The position numbers and the translations under genes are program-made. Below are positions 1-6,772 of a stretch of 14,190 nt of DNA, one piece after another (positions within the stretch are counted from its first letter, which is position 1; each line of letters begins with the position of its first letter). The notes beneath the pieces are model-generated. The model had not been told where the DNA came from and did no database searches. It saw nothing but the letters and a program-made list of their open reading frames with translations. Source of the stretch: Clostridiales bacterium (lineage in GTDB: Bacteria > Bacillota > Clostridia > Lachnospirales > Anaerotignaceae). Location of the stretch: positions 1-14,190 of the forward strand of contig JAHZAW010000014.1 of the NCBI GenBank assembly GCA_019423725.1, in the 5' to 3' direction.

Positions 1-37
1 TGCTTTTAGATAACATTTATGTATGCACCCCACTTAT

Positions 38-844
38 TCATCCGCAAATCTCATATACATTTGAAATAAGATAAGAGTCATAATTCAATATTGAAGTGTC
101 CACCTGCACCGCTGGCTTTCCTTCATAATAAATTACTGTATATTTTTGCTCGATAACAGCAGGCTCACTGTAATGGCTCCACTGTCTTTGAACAGCTTCC
201 TTTATAATGTCAGCATCAATTTCATCCCCTGTATATTCTTTGCAATACTCTTTATATCCAGCTTTAGCCCCAGGGATATATCTAAGTCTGTCTGTAGGCT
301 CACTTATGATTATTTTATTATCATCATATTCTCTGGTAAGGCCCAGGCTTTCCGTTAAATATTTTAAAGAAATATAGCTATATCCTCCAACATTAAAAAT
401 TGTTGTATCTATTTTTCTGTTTTTTTCAGCTTCTCTGCTGTATTCGTTTGATACATTTTCAAGGTGTACTCCGTTATAATAAACTTTGTTGTCAGCAAAC
501 TTAGCGTTATTATCGGTTATATCAGTTTTAAAAGAATCAGTGTTTTCCGTGTTCTCTCTGTCAATTATATTGATATTTCCATTAGCACTGTCATAACTTA
601 TATCTTTTCCTATTAAATTAACGATACTTCTAACGGAAACATACTTAGTCCCATTATAGGTGAAAACATCGCTCTCAATAATTTTATCGTTATACAGTAT
701 CTGACTTTCCTCTGGCTCAATTATAACACCGTATGCAGTTTTCTGATTTTCTCGACTATCGTCCGTTTTAATATCCGCATAGACATTAAATGGTATCATA
801 AGAGTAATGGCTGCGCAGATTGCTGCTGTTTTAAGTTTTTTCAT
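38..844 (-). CDS. Secreted protein with two copper amine oxidase N-like (stalk) repeats
   Basis: This is a 268-residue protein with an apparent Sec signal peptide: Lys at positions 2, 3 and 5, a hydrophobic core at about 6-20, and a likely cut after the VYA at 21-23. The mature part has two repeats of the type seen in copper amine oxidase N-terminal-like domains (PF07833-like). The first spans about 48-95 and includes FTYNGTKYVSVRSIVNLIGK; the second spans about 119-181 and includes VYYNG, YSYISLKYL and NKIIIS. In Clostridia these domains are usually wall- or surface-associated non-catalytic modules, and no amine oxidase catalytic domain is present. The C-terminal third (185-268) is not recognised. 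The start is backed by a GGGGA-type Shine-Dalgarno just upstream. No clear -35/-10 pair was found; a direct repeat and an A/T dyad lie upstream. Domain call is fairly sure; function is unknown. Confidence 0.75.
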   Translation of the reverse strand: MKKLKTAAICAAITLMIPFNVYADIKTDDSRENQKTAYGVIIEPEESQILYNDKIIESDVFTYNGTKYVSVRSIVNLIGKDISYDSANGNINIIDRENTENTDSFKTDITDNNAKFADNKVYYNGVHLENVSNEYSREAEKNRKIDTTIFNVGGYSYISLKYLTESLGLTREYDDNKIIISEPTDRLRYIPGAKAGYKEYCKEYTGDEIDADIIKEAVQRQWSHYSEPAVIEQKYTVIYYEGKPAVQVDTSILNYDSYLISNVYEICG

Positions 845-876
845 ACCTGTCCCCCTATTGCTTAATATTTTGAACT

Positions 877-910
877 ATTTATTTATGCTTTTTCCTGGAG
901 TTAAATAAAT
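877..910. repeat. A/T-rich inverted repeat upstream of the secreted stalk protein
   Basis: Arms ATTTATTTA (877-885) and TAAATAAAT (902-910) are perfect complements separated by 16 nt. The repeat sits 33 nt upstream of the start of the gene ending at 844, so it would lie in its leader or promoter. In such A/T-rich DNA a 9-nt match can arise by chance, and no T-run follows that would make it a terminator. Confidence 0.3.
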
Positions 911-964
911 CGGTGCCTAAATTTTCTGTTCTGATTTATCAAGTTGATCTCATTGTCCATATAG

Positions 965-1020
965 TTAAATTGTGACGCAATAATATAATTTTTTCAATAT
1001 TTGACATTAAATTGTAACGA
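965..1020. repeat. 14-nt direct repeat pair spaced 42 nt
   Basis: TTAAATTGTGACGC at 965-978 and TTAAATTGTAACGA at 1007-1020 are direct repeats matching at 12 of 14 positions. Their starts are 42 nt apart, close to four helical turns. They lie about 120-175 nt upstream of the minus-strand gene that ends at 844, where an activator site could sit. On the minus strand each reads GT(T/C)ACAATTTAA. Paired direct repeats are typical of response-regulator sites, but the regulator is unknown. Confidence 0.35.
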
Positions 1021-1045
1021 TATTTTAGCAAAGCTGTAATCTTTG

Positions 1046-1198
1046 TCATAAATTTACTTCCCATAAAAATATAACTAAAAACAGCACACTGTCTAAACCA
1101 GATGCTGTTTTGTATTTTACTGCTCTTCTAGCAATGCCTCGTTGCCTGTACCTTGGCTGAGAGTATATATTCCAAGTCCTATGTACCTCTTCATTCAT
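1046..1198 (-). pseudogene. Possible remnant of a GNAT acetyltransferase (50 codons)
   Basis: A 50-codon minus-strand frame starts at an ATG with a weak upstream AGGTG. Its residues 10-23 read NIYSQPRYRQRGIA, which resembles the acetyl-CoA-binding motif A of GNAT acetyltransferases (pattern NxYTxPEYRxRGIA, with R/QxxGxG/A). The strands normally before this motif are missing, and after it the frame runs through a terminator-like hairpin and loses any GNAT-like sequence. I therefore read it as a degraded internal piece rather than a working gene. The resemblance is short and could be chance. Confidence 0.3.
1077..1111 (-). terminator. Probable intrinsic terminator after the small membrane protein gene
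   Basis: AAAACAGCA (1078-1086) pairs with TGCTGTTTT (1103-1111), and an inner CTG/CAG can extend the stem. On the minus strand the 3' arm ends in a run of five T. It lies about 155 nt downstream of the gene ending at 1266 and overlaps the GNAT-like remnant. Confidence 0.5.
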
Positions 1199-1265
1199 GT
1201 TTAAACACCTAAGATTTCGCATCTGATTACTTCTATTCAGCTTATACAACTGCAGATTTTTGGGT

Positions 1266-1739
1266 TTATTCAGCTGCCACAGGCTGTTCATCTTTATTTT
1301 TATCCTGCAGATTGTTTTCAATCTGTTTTTCTTTGTTATCATGTCTTGATAAAACAATATTTCTTATGCCGTTAAATATATTTACACCTATATAAACAGA
1401 ACCGTAGTTAAGCATATATTCAATGTAATAGAACTGCAGAGCCATTGGCTTTTCCATAAAAAATGCCAAAATGATATAAATAGCCAGCACAGCCGCAACT
1501 ATGATATGCGCCGCCCCTGTAATGATACATTCTCTTTTTGAGTTTCCCCTATTCATAAATATAAAGCCCATTGACACTCCAAATAAAATTACAAATATGT
1601 ATTGGAATATCATCATCGTAAAGTCATATCCCATAAAATTATTCACAGTATATTCAAATCTCTTTTCAAAATTTACAGATATTACGACAAAAATCATTGG
1701 GATAATTTCCGACGAAATAAATTTTATTATTTTTTTCAT
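1266..1739 (-). CDS. Small multi-pass membrane protein, unknown function
   Basis: I do not recognise this 157-residue protein. It is strongly hydrophobic, with likely membrane segments near residues 9-23, 42-63, 72-95 and, less clearly, 104-128. The C-terminal tail (about 131-157) is polar and charged, rich in Lys, Asp, Glu and Asn, and probably cytoplasmic. No catalytic motif, signal-peptide cleavage site or cysteine pattern is visible; the only Cys is at 71. The start is supported by a GAGGAG Shine-Dalgarno 8 nt upstream of the ATG. It lies 19 nt downstream of a coding-like remnant (1759-1884), so it may once have been the second gene of an operon with the decayed secreted protein. A hairpin near 1077-1111 probably ends its transcript. 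Confidence 0.65.
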   Translation of the reverse strand: MKKIIKFISSEIIPMIFVVISVNFEKRFEYTVNNFMGYDFTMMIFQYIFVILFGVSMGFIFMNRGNSKRECIITGAAHIIVAAVLAIYIILAFFMEKPMALQFYYIEYMLNYGSVYIGVNIFNGIRNIVLSRHDNKEKQIENNLQDKNKDEQPVAAE

Positions 1740-1758
1740 ATCGCTAACTCCTCAATAT

Positions 1759-1884
1759 TTACAGGTCAAATTTTTTGATTATGCTATAAAGCGAAATCTT
1801 ATTGTCATTTACCGTCCAATATCCTGATACTTCTGTAATCTTGATTCTTTTCTGTTCTTCTACAGTTAAACTGTCATAAAAATA
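1759..1884 (-). pseudogene. C-terminal coding remnant, frame-shifted from the preceding fragment
   Basis: This 41-codon open stretch on the minus strand has coding-like composition (for example SLTVEEQKRIKITEVSGYW, then VNDNKISLYSIIKKFDL) and ends in TAA. It has no ATG, GTG or TTG start and is preceded directly by an in-frame TGA at 1885-1887. It begins 14 nt after the stop of the fragment at 1899-2206 but in a different frame. I infer it is the C-terminus of that same decayed secreted protein, or of another lost gene. The third frame between the two is also interrupted, so more than one lesion is needed to join them. Confidence 0.4.
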
Positions 1885-1898
1885 TCAATTCCTACGCT

Positions 1899-2206
1899 TC
1901 AGTCACTATCTCCACCGTCGACAAACTCCCTTGTTGGTGTTTCTGCCTCATCTCCATCGTTATCAGGTAAATAAAACATACCTTCCACAGAGATTATTAC
2001 GTCTTTGATATTACATTCTCCATAGGTTATTACTCTCGTCTCGCAGTCTTTAAGCATTACATTTGTTGTTTCACCAGTTTTAACATTATACAATTCCCTG
2101 TTTACTTCATCATTATATAACGCAACCTCCATATCATTTGCATACCCAAAGACACTTGCACTAAGTTACATAGTTAATACCATTAATGCAGTTATAAATT
2201 TCTCAT
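1899..2206 (-). pseudogene. Decayed gene for a small secreted protein (broken signal peptide)
   Basis: The uninterrupted frame covers 77 codons from an ATG at 2132, which has no Shine-Dalgarno. Read upstream in the same frame, the DNA encodes a clear signal peptide: KFITALMVLTM, then a TAA at 2166-2168, then LSASVFGYA and ND followed by the ATG. An ATG AGA at 2206-2201 gives a natural MR(K)FITA start, but only if one A is restored to the A-run, so the start is one base out of frame. The gene thus has a frameshift next to its start and a nonsense codon inside the signal peptide. The mature part is acidic, ends GGDSD, and matches no family I know. A strong blaR-type terminator lies just upstream. 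Pseudogene status is well supported by the two lesions; what it once did is unknown. Confidence 0.65.
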
Positions 2207-2260
2207 TATGTCTATATAATTATATACTTATTTTTTAGCAAATTTTTTAAATCTACAGCT

Positions 2261-2302
2261 AAAAAATACACTACAAATATACCTAGTATATTTGTAGTGT
2301 AT
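2261..2302 (-). terminator. Intrinsic terminator of the BlaI/M56 operon
   Basis: A perfect inverted repeat has 16-nt arms (2266-2281 and 2287-2302, starting ATACACTACAAATATA), extendable to 17 bp with a tiny loop. On the minus strand it is followed by six T (2266-2261). It begins 19 nt after the stop codon of the M56 gene. The A-tract side can also pair with TATTTTTTAGC at 2229-2239, an alternative fold probably due to A/T richness. Confidence 0.75.
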
Positions 2303-2320
2303 CCCTTTTGTATAATAATG

Positions 2321-3646
2321 TCAATATGTATTTGTCAAATGTTGAAAATTATGAGGACATTTAGCATAATGTGACATATTGGAAGACTCTCCCAATTCTA
2401 ACTCTCCACATGCATAACATTTTTTCGCATAATAATAAGTTGTATCACAAGATCCATCACTATTTACTATATGTTTTTTTGCTGTAATATCAACCCAGTT
2501 ATGAATATGATTTGTGTCTATTTCATCGTCTTTACTCAACATCGTTTCATCATCTATTGTTATTGCTTCATAATATTCACTATCCCATAGACACTCATCT
2601 TCAACTATAGTTATCGAAGGATTATCATCATTTGTTATTGCTTTATCTTTACCAAAAATACCATAGACATCATAATCTCTGCCCTTAGCCACATATCCTG
2701 CTCCGCAAAATACACAAAGCGCCATAAAAGATACGGCTATACCTGCCAGCTTACTCCCTTTTCTTTTATTTTTAATGATTTTCTCAAATCTCATTTTCAT
2801 ATTAAGTGATTTTTTTGATGCTAGAAATGAGGCTGGTATCCTTTTGGCCTTTATATTCATTTCAAACACCTTTAAAAGAAGCTCAATGTATTTCACCCTT
2901 GTCTCACTGGTAAAATCTCCATTTAGTTTTTCATCGCAGCTTATTTCTGTCCATAGGGCAAGTCTTTTCTTTACCATATAAAACAGCGGATTAAACCAGT
3001 TAAGACCATTCATCACCTCCATAAAAATTTTAAGAAATACATCATTTCTTCCGGCATGGGTGATCTCATGCAGAAGGATAAGCCTTATCTCATCATCTGT
3101 CATGATTTCCTCAAAAAACGCAGGAATAACGATGTATTTTCTTCTTATACCGCTTGTAAACGGCTGCATAAAAGTGCTGCTTACAAGTAATTCCATTCTT
3201 TTTTTCGGCTCATCTATGGAGTCATATATGCTTTTAATCCTGCCATCCGCAGGTACTGAATGTATCCTTACATTTAATATGAACCGTATATATGTAACAA
3301 CCGTATATATAAGATAAACTGCTATTCCAAAAAGCCATATATAAGACGCAATTCTCCCAGTATTTATGTCATCCAAAAATAAATATATTTTTTCTATGGT
3401 TTGATTCTGTACCATTATCACTGGTATCCTGTCTCCAGTTATGATGCTATTTTCTTTTCCTTCTTTTAAAAAGAAAATCATATATGAAGGTATAACAAAG
3501 GACATGAGACAGAATCCCATCAGCAGTTTCATAAATGATGCCGATGTAAATTTATATATTATTTTTTCAAAGGGAAGTATGACTGCGCAGGTTATGCTTC
3601 CGGTGATCCCGGCAAAGGCCGCAAACATAAAGATGTTTTCATTCAT
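2321..3646 (-). CDS. BlaR1/MecR1-like M56 membrane metalloprotease with Cys/His-rich tail
   Basis: This 441-residue protein has the M56 architecture. N-terminal membrane segments lie near 5-28, 37-60 and 98-122. The zinc protease core has HEITH at 193-197, WFNP at 217-220 and a Glu in WTEISCDE near 234 as the likely third ligand. A fourth membrane segment lies near 299-321. BlaR1 and MecR1 then carry an external penicillin-binding domain of about 240 residues. Here there are only about 120 residues: an acidic linker, then a region with His380, His382, His392, Cys400, Cys410, Cys413, His426, Cys430 and His432. No SxxK or KTG penicillin-binding motifs are seen. By family, the protease relieves repression by its partner BlaI-type repressor. 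It overlaps that repressor gene by 4 nt (ATGA), so the two are co-translated. The Cys/His tail may sense a metal or redox signal; this is inference. Confidence 0.85.
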   Translation of the reverse strand: MNENIFMFAAFAGITGSITCAVILPFEKIIYKFTSASFMKLLMGFCLMSFVIPSYMIFFLKEGKENSIITGDRIPVIMVQNQTIEKIYLFLDDINTGRIASYIWLFGIAVYLIYTVVTYIRFILNVRIHSVPADGRIKSIYDSIDEPKKRMELLVSSTFMQPFTSGIRRKYIVIPAFFEEIMTDDEIRLILLHEITHAGRNDVFLKIFMEVMNGLNWFNPLFYMVKKRLALWTEISCDEKLNGDFTSETRVKYIELLLKVFEMNIKAKRIPASFLASKKSLNMKMRFEKIIKNKRKGSKLAGIAVSFMALCVFCGAGYVAKGRDYDVYGIFGKDKAITNDDNPSITIVEDECLWDSEYYEAITIDDETMLSKDDEIDTNHIHNWVDITAKKHIVNSDGSCDTTYYYAKKCYACGELELGESSNMSHYAKCPHNFQHLTNTY

Positions 3647-4032
3647 TTGTTTCTATTCACCCATTCCTTTAGTTCGGCAATATCATCATTGCTGAGTTCT
3701 TCCTCTTCTGCAAATGCTGCGATAAAATTTTTGATGGATCCGTCAAAGTATGTATCTAAAAGTTTTCTGCCCTCGGTTATTCTATAGTCCTCCTTTTTGA
3801 CCGTGGGATAATAATAATTTGTTATGCCTATCCTCTCGTGGGCAGCATAGCCCTTCTGTTCTATCCTGTCTAAAAATGTGGATACTGTCCTTGTGGCCCA
3901 TTTTATGCCCTGGCCCTCAAGGATGGAACATACTTCCCTTACTGTTGTCTTTTCATTTTCTCTATTAAGAAGAACATTTAATACCTTCTGTTCTGATGCT
4001 GATATTGTTTTAACTTCGCTTTTCTTTCTCAT
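3643..4032 (-). CDS. BlaI/MecI-family winged-helix repressor
   Basis: The 129-residue protein fits the BlaI/MecI/CopY family in length and sequence. A winged-helix DNA-binding half spans about 10-80, including TVREVCSILEGQGIKWATRT (30-49) and VSTFLDRIEQKGY, and a C-terminal dimerisation helix follows. The tail contains KNFIAAFAEEEELSNDDIAE; N102-F103 matches the Asn-Phe bond cut in staphylococcal BlaI, supporting regulation by proteolysis from the overlapping M56 gene. The start is backed by AAAGGAG (4041-4047). No beta-lactamase or other obvious target follows in the operon, so its regulon is unknown and may lie elsewhere. Autoregulation through the promoter region at about 4045-4085 is likely by family, but I cannot define the operator firmly. 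Confidence 0.9.
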   Translation of the reverse strand: MRKKSEVKTISASEQKVLNVLLNRENEKTTVREVCSILEGQGIKWATRTVSTFLDRIEQKGYAAHERIGITNYYYPTVKKEDYRITEGRKLLDTYFDGSIKNFIAAFAEEEELSNDDIAELKEWVNRNK

Positions 4033-4050
4033 AATTATTACTCCTTTATA

Positions 4051-4110
4051 TACATTTTACATTTATACTTGGTACAATTATAGCATATATTTTTTGAAAA
4101 AATTTGTCAA
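4051..4110 (-). promoter_or_regulatory. Likely promoter/operator of the BlaI/M56 operon
   Basis: On the minus strand a perfect TATAAT lies at 4082-4077. A TTGACA lies at 4110-4105, but the spacing is 22 nt, so the true -35 may be a weaker element between them. Downstream of TATAAT are two TGTA half-sites in tandem (TGTAAAATGTA, about 4062-4052). TACA/TGTA is the half-site known for BlaI/MecI operators, though here they are not a clean inverted pair. Confidence 0.4.
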
Positions 4111-4111
4111 T

Positions 4112-4137
4112 AAAAAAGACCGCATCTGCGGTCTTTT
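4112..4137 (-). terminator. Intrinsic terminator of the flavin oxidoreductase gene
   Basis: The stem AAAAGACCGCA (4114-4124) pairs with TGCGGTCTTTT (4127-4137). On the minus strand it ends in six T. It lies 35 nt after the stop of the gene ending at 4172 and just before the promoter of the BlaI operon, isolating the two units. Confidence 0.85.
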
Positions 4138-4171
4138 CCTTCATTATAATATGTCAGTTTTGTTATTTATC

Positions 4172-6103
4172 TTATTCAAAGGCATTGGCCTTCATAAATG
4201 CGTCCTTTGTGGCATTGTGTATCCTTCCACCCTTAAGAGCATCACCGATAACGATGACTTTATCAAAAGCCTTTTCATACTCTTCCACAAATCCTCTGCG
4301 GGGAGCAACACCAAGGGAAAGAACAACACTATCACATTTTATCTCACTAACCTTATTATCCTTTATGCTTTCGATAACGATAGAGCCGTCCTTTATCTCC
4401 ATGAGCTTGGATGAAACATAGCTTTCATGGTCGTGGGATAATATATCGTTTACTATATATTTTCTTATGGGAGGGAATACTCCAGGTCCAATGTCATCAA
4501 GCATTTCAACCATTACCAGCTGACAGCCCTCATCTCCCAGTTTTTCAAGGACTTCCAGACCCGTAAGGCCTGTTCCAACAACAGCTGTCCTTCCGCTGAG
4601 TTTTACCTTATTTAAAAGTATATCCTCAGGTTTATAAACATTTTTATTATCTATACCCTTTATGGGAGGATGTACCGGCACTGCTCCAGCTGCTATAAAT
4701 ACTCCCACGGGATCATATTTTTTCACAAGCTCTGGTGTGGCCTCTGTATTTAATACCACATTTACACCGGCTTTTTCCACAAGTTTTTTCATGGTTTTCA
4801 CATAATCGGTTATGAGGTATTTTCCCTTTGCCTTATCAGCTGTATTAAGGGTGCCGCCAAGGGTATCTTTCTTTTCTATTAATGTAACATTAAATCCTCT
4901 TTCAGCCAGAACCAATGAAGCCTCCATACCTCCGGGGCCTCCTCCTACGACAACTACCGGCCTTCCTTCTCCGTCCTTTACAGGTTTCTTATATAAGTAC
5001 TCCCTTCCAAGATGAGGATTTATGGAACATTCGATGGGCATATCAGCCATAAGCCTCTCACGGCAGAACATACATCCAATACATTTTACTATTTCATCCG
5101 TTCTGCCTTCCTTAGTCTTTTTAACAAATTCAGGATCAGCAAACTGTGAACGTCCCAGTCCAACGAAGTCGCATACTCCCTCTTCCAGCAGTTCCTCTGC
5201 CCAGTCAGGGTCTTTTATGGTATTGGTGGCTATGACAGGTATGGAAAGGGCCTCCTTGAATGCCTTTGCCACATGTTTTTTCCAGCCCGGTGTAAAGGAA
5301 TATGGATCACAGTTAGCATCGCCATTTTGAGCGCATCCATTGGATATATTTATATAATCAAGGCGGTTTTCAAGGAATTTAGCTATTTCAAGGCCGTCAT
5401 CCAAGGTCATCTGTTCAGGAGCCATTTCATCTCCGCTTATCCTCATACCCACAACAAAACCGGGTTTGACGTTTTTCCTTATCTCATCGATTATCTCCGT
5501 AACGAATCTCGTCCTGCCTTCAACGTCTCCGCCATACTCATCGGTACGTTTATTATAATACTTGCTGAAAAACTGGGCGATAAGATAGGAATGGGCTCCG
5601 TGGAGCTCTACTCCATCATATCCAGCCTTCTGGCATCTGACAGCCGCATCCACAAATTTTTTCTGTACGGCTTTTATTTCGTCCTTTGTCATTTCCTTGG
5701 GAACGGCAGCTCCGGGAGCAGCGGGCACTCCGCTGGGAGAAAGGGACTGTCTTCCTGTGAGGGCGGGTTTTGATGTCATTCCGCCATGATGAATCTGGGC
5801 AAAAATTTTACAGTCATATTTATGGACTGAATCCGTAAGTTTTTCAAGGGAGCTTATATTGTAATCACTGGCTGCCCTTAAGTTTCCAACGGTCGGTATG
5901 CTGTCCACATCGTCAACACCTGTGTATTCATTTATTATAAGTCCTATGCCGCCTCTTGCCCTTTCTGAATAATATGAAATAAGTCTGTCTGTGGCGTCTC
6001 CGTTCCTATCGGCATATACGGTACCCATGGGCATCATAACACATCTGTTTTTTATGGTCATCCTGCCTATCTGGCCCTTTTCAAAAAGTTTCTTATAAGT
6101 CAT
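4172..6103 (-). CDS. FMN/Fe-S/FAD NAD(P)H:flavin oxidoreductase, 2,4-dienoyl-CoA/enoate reductase type
   Basis: The 643-residue length matches the FadH/enoate reductase/BaiCD class. The N-terminal Old-Yellow-Enzyme barrel (about 1-335) has HHGGMTSKPALTGRQSLSPS near 105-124 and the catalytic-region motif GVELHGAHSYLIAQFFS (164-180) followed by NKRTDEYGG. A 4Fe-4S segment follows with Cys341, 344, 347 and 359. A C-terminal FAD/NAD(P)-binding half has GGGPGG (387-392) and a second GTGLTG (510-515). By family it passes electrons from NAD(P)H through FAD and Fe-S to FMN and reduces an activated C=C bond in the cytoplasm; the substrate cannot be told from sequence. The cysteine spacing is CxxCxxCx11C, one residue shorter between the second and third Cys than in E. 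coli FadH. The start has an excellent AAGGAGGA site 7 nt upstream. An HxlR regulator gene lies directly upstream on the same strand. Confidence 0.9.
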   Translation of the reverse strand: MTYKKLFEKGQIGRMTIKNRCVMMPMGTVYADRNGDATDRLISYYSERARGGIGLIINEYTGVDDVDSIPTVGNLRAASDYNISSLEKLTDSVHKYDCKIFAQIHHGGMTSKPALTGRQSLSPSGVPAAPGAAVPKEMTKDEIKAVQKKFVDAAVRCQKAGYDGVELHGAHSYLIAQFFSKYYNKRTDEYGGDVEGRTRFVTEIIDEIRKNVKPGFVVGMRISGDEMAPEQMTLDDGLEIAKFLENRLDYINISNGCAQNGDANCDPYSFTPGWKKHVAKAFKEALSIPVIATNTIKDPDWAEELLEEGVCDFVGLGRSQFADPEFVKKTKEGRTDEIVKCIGCMFCRERLMADMPIECSINPHLGREYLYKKPVKDGEGRPVVVVGGGPGGMEASLVLAERGFNVTLIEKKDTLGGTLNTADKAKGKYLITDYVKTMKKLVEKAGVNVVLNTEATPELVKKYDPVGVFIAAGAVPVHPPIKGIDNKNVYKPEDILLNKVKLSGRTAVVGTGLTGLEVLEKLGDEGCQLVMVEMLDDIGPGVFPPIRKYIVNDILSHDHESYVSSKLMEIKDGSIVIESIKDNKVSEIKCDSVVLSLGVAPRRGFVEEYEKAFDKVIVIGDALKGGRIHNATKDAFMKANAFE

Positions 6104-6152
6104 GGCGCTGTCCTCCTTAAAATTTTTATATCTTTATAATTCATGAGCTTTC

Positions 6153-6201
6153 GACCGGTCTTTATATTTTTATTTTATACCGGAGGCTTTATTTTAAGCA
6201 A
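6153..6201 (-). promoter_or_regulatory. Probable promoter of the flavin oxidoreductase gene with GACCGGTC palindrome
   Basis: On the minus strand TTGCTT (6201-6196) and TATAAA (6179-6174) are separated by 16 nt. The palindrome GACCGGTC (6153-6160) lies near the expected transcription start, where a repressor could act. AGTAT-type repeats just upstream of the -35 (about 6215-6237) are another possible site for the neighbouring HxlR protein. Confidence 0.45.
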
Positions 6202-6241
6202 GAACGCACTTTTTTTATATATACTATACTTTTTGATACTG

Positions 6242-6592
6242 TCACTTACAGGGGTTTTCCGCTCCGGCCTGCTCAAAGTACATTATCCCCCACTCTCTCA
6301 GTGATGTGATGACTGGTATTAGTGTCTTTCCCAGTTCTGAGAGGGAATATTCTGTTTTTGGCGGCACAACTGGATAAAGCACCCTGTTTACGATGCCATT
6401 TACCTCCAGTTCCTTGAGCTGGCTGCTGAGCATTTTCGGTGTCGCCTGAGGTATGAGCCTTTGTATCTCACTAAACCTTAAGGTGCCGTTTTTTATGAGA
6501 TGCCACAGTATTATTACCTTATATTTTCCGCCGATTATGTCCATGGTCGCCTCAACGGTACAGTTATATTTTCCAAGATCTATTTTTTCCAT
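6242..6592 (-). CDS. HxlR-family winged-helix transcriptional regulator
   Basis: The 116-residue protein has the HxlR hallmarks: YNCTVEATMDIIGGKYKVII near residues 9-28, the LRFSEIQRLIP helix, the recognition region MLSSQLKELEVNGIVNR, and the wing VPPKTEYSLSELGKTLIPVI. Cys11 sits at the conserved N-terminal position that acts as a redox or electrophile sensor in relatives such as YodB and HypR; a second Cys (115) is near the C-terminus. These regulators commonly control adjacent oxidoreductases. Here the flavin oxidoreductase follows on the same strand after 138 nt with a promoter between, so it is the likely target (inference). The start has a GGTGAG site. A terminator on its upstream side separates it from the dehydrogenase gene. 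Confidence 0.9.
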   Translation of the reverse strand: MEKIDLGKYNCTVEATMDIIGGKYKVIILWHLIKNGTLRFSEIQRLIPQATPKMLSSQLKELEVNGIVNRVLYPVVPPKTEYSLSELGKTLIPVITSLREWGIMYFEQAGAENPCK

Positions 6593-6637
6593 TTTCTCAC
6601 CGCGTTTCTTTATACATTTCTTATGCTCTTTCTTATA

Positions 6638-6666
6638 ATATTAGCATAATGCTTGGCCAGCGGCAA
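6638..6666 (-). promoter_or_regulatory. Possible promoter of the HxlR regulator gene
   Basis: On the minus strand TTGCCG (6666-6661) and TAATAT (6643-6638) are 17 nt apart. They place transcription start about 40 nt before the regulator's ATG. Both hexamers depart from consensus. Confidence 0.4.
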
Positions 6667-6700
6667 ATTTTTAACTGCCACTGCCATATTTTGCATAAAA

Positions 6701-6737
6701 AAAGAGGAGACAGATATAAATATCTGTCTCCCTTTTT
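6701..6737. terminator. Bidirectional-looking intrinsic terminator after the dehydrogenase gene
   Basis: Perfect 11-nt arms GGAGACAGATA (6706-6716) and TATCTGTCTCC (6721-6731) enclose TAAA. On the minus strand the stem is followed by TCTTTTTTT, and on the plus strand by CTTTTT. It lies 36 nt after the stop of the dehydrogenase gene ending at 6773. Confidence 0.85.
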
Positions 6738-6772
6738 ATGGCATTATGTGAGTATAATATAATGAAAAAGAC

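Noticed and set aside
2229..2268. TATTTTTTAGC/GCTAAAAAATA inverted repeat as a separate regulatory hairpin
   Set aside because: Made mostly of A/T runs and overlaps the terminator's T-tract; probably incidental.
3878..4414. Plus-strand frame across the BlaI gene, its promoter and the reductase end
   Set aside because: It crosses a strong terminator and two opposite-strand genes and has no coding signature.
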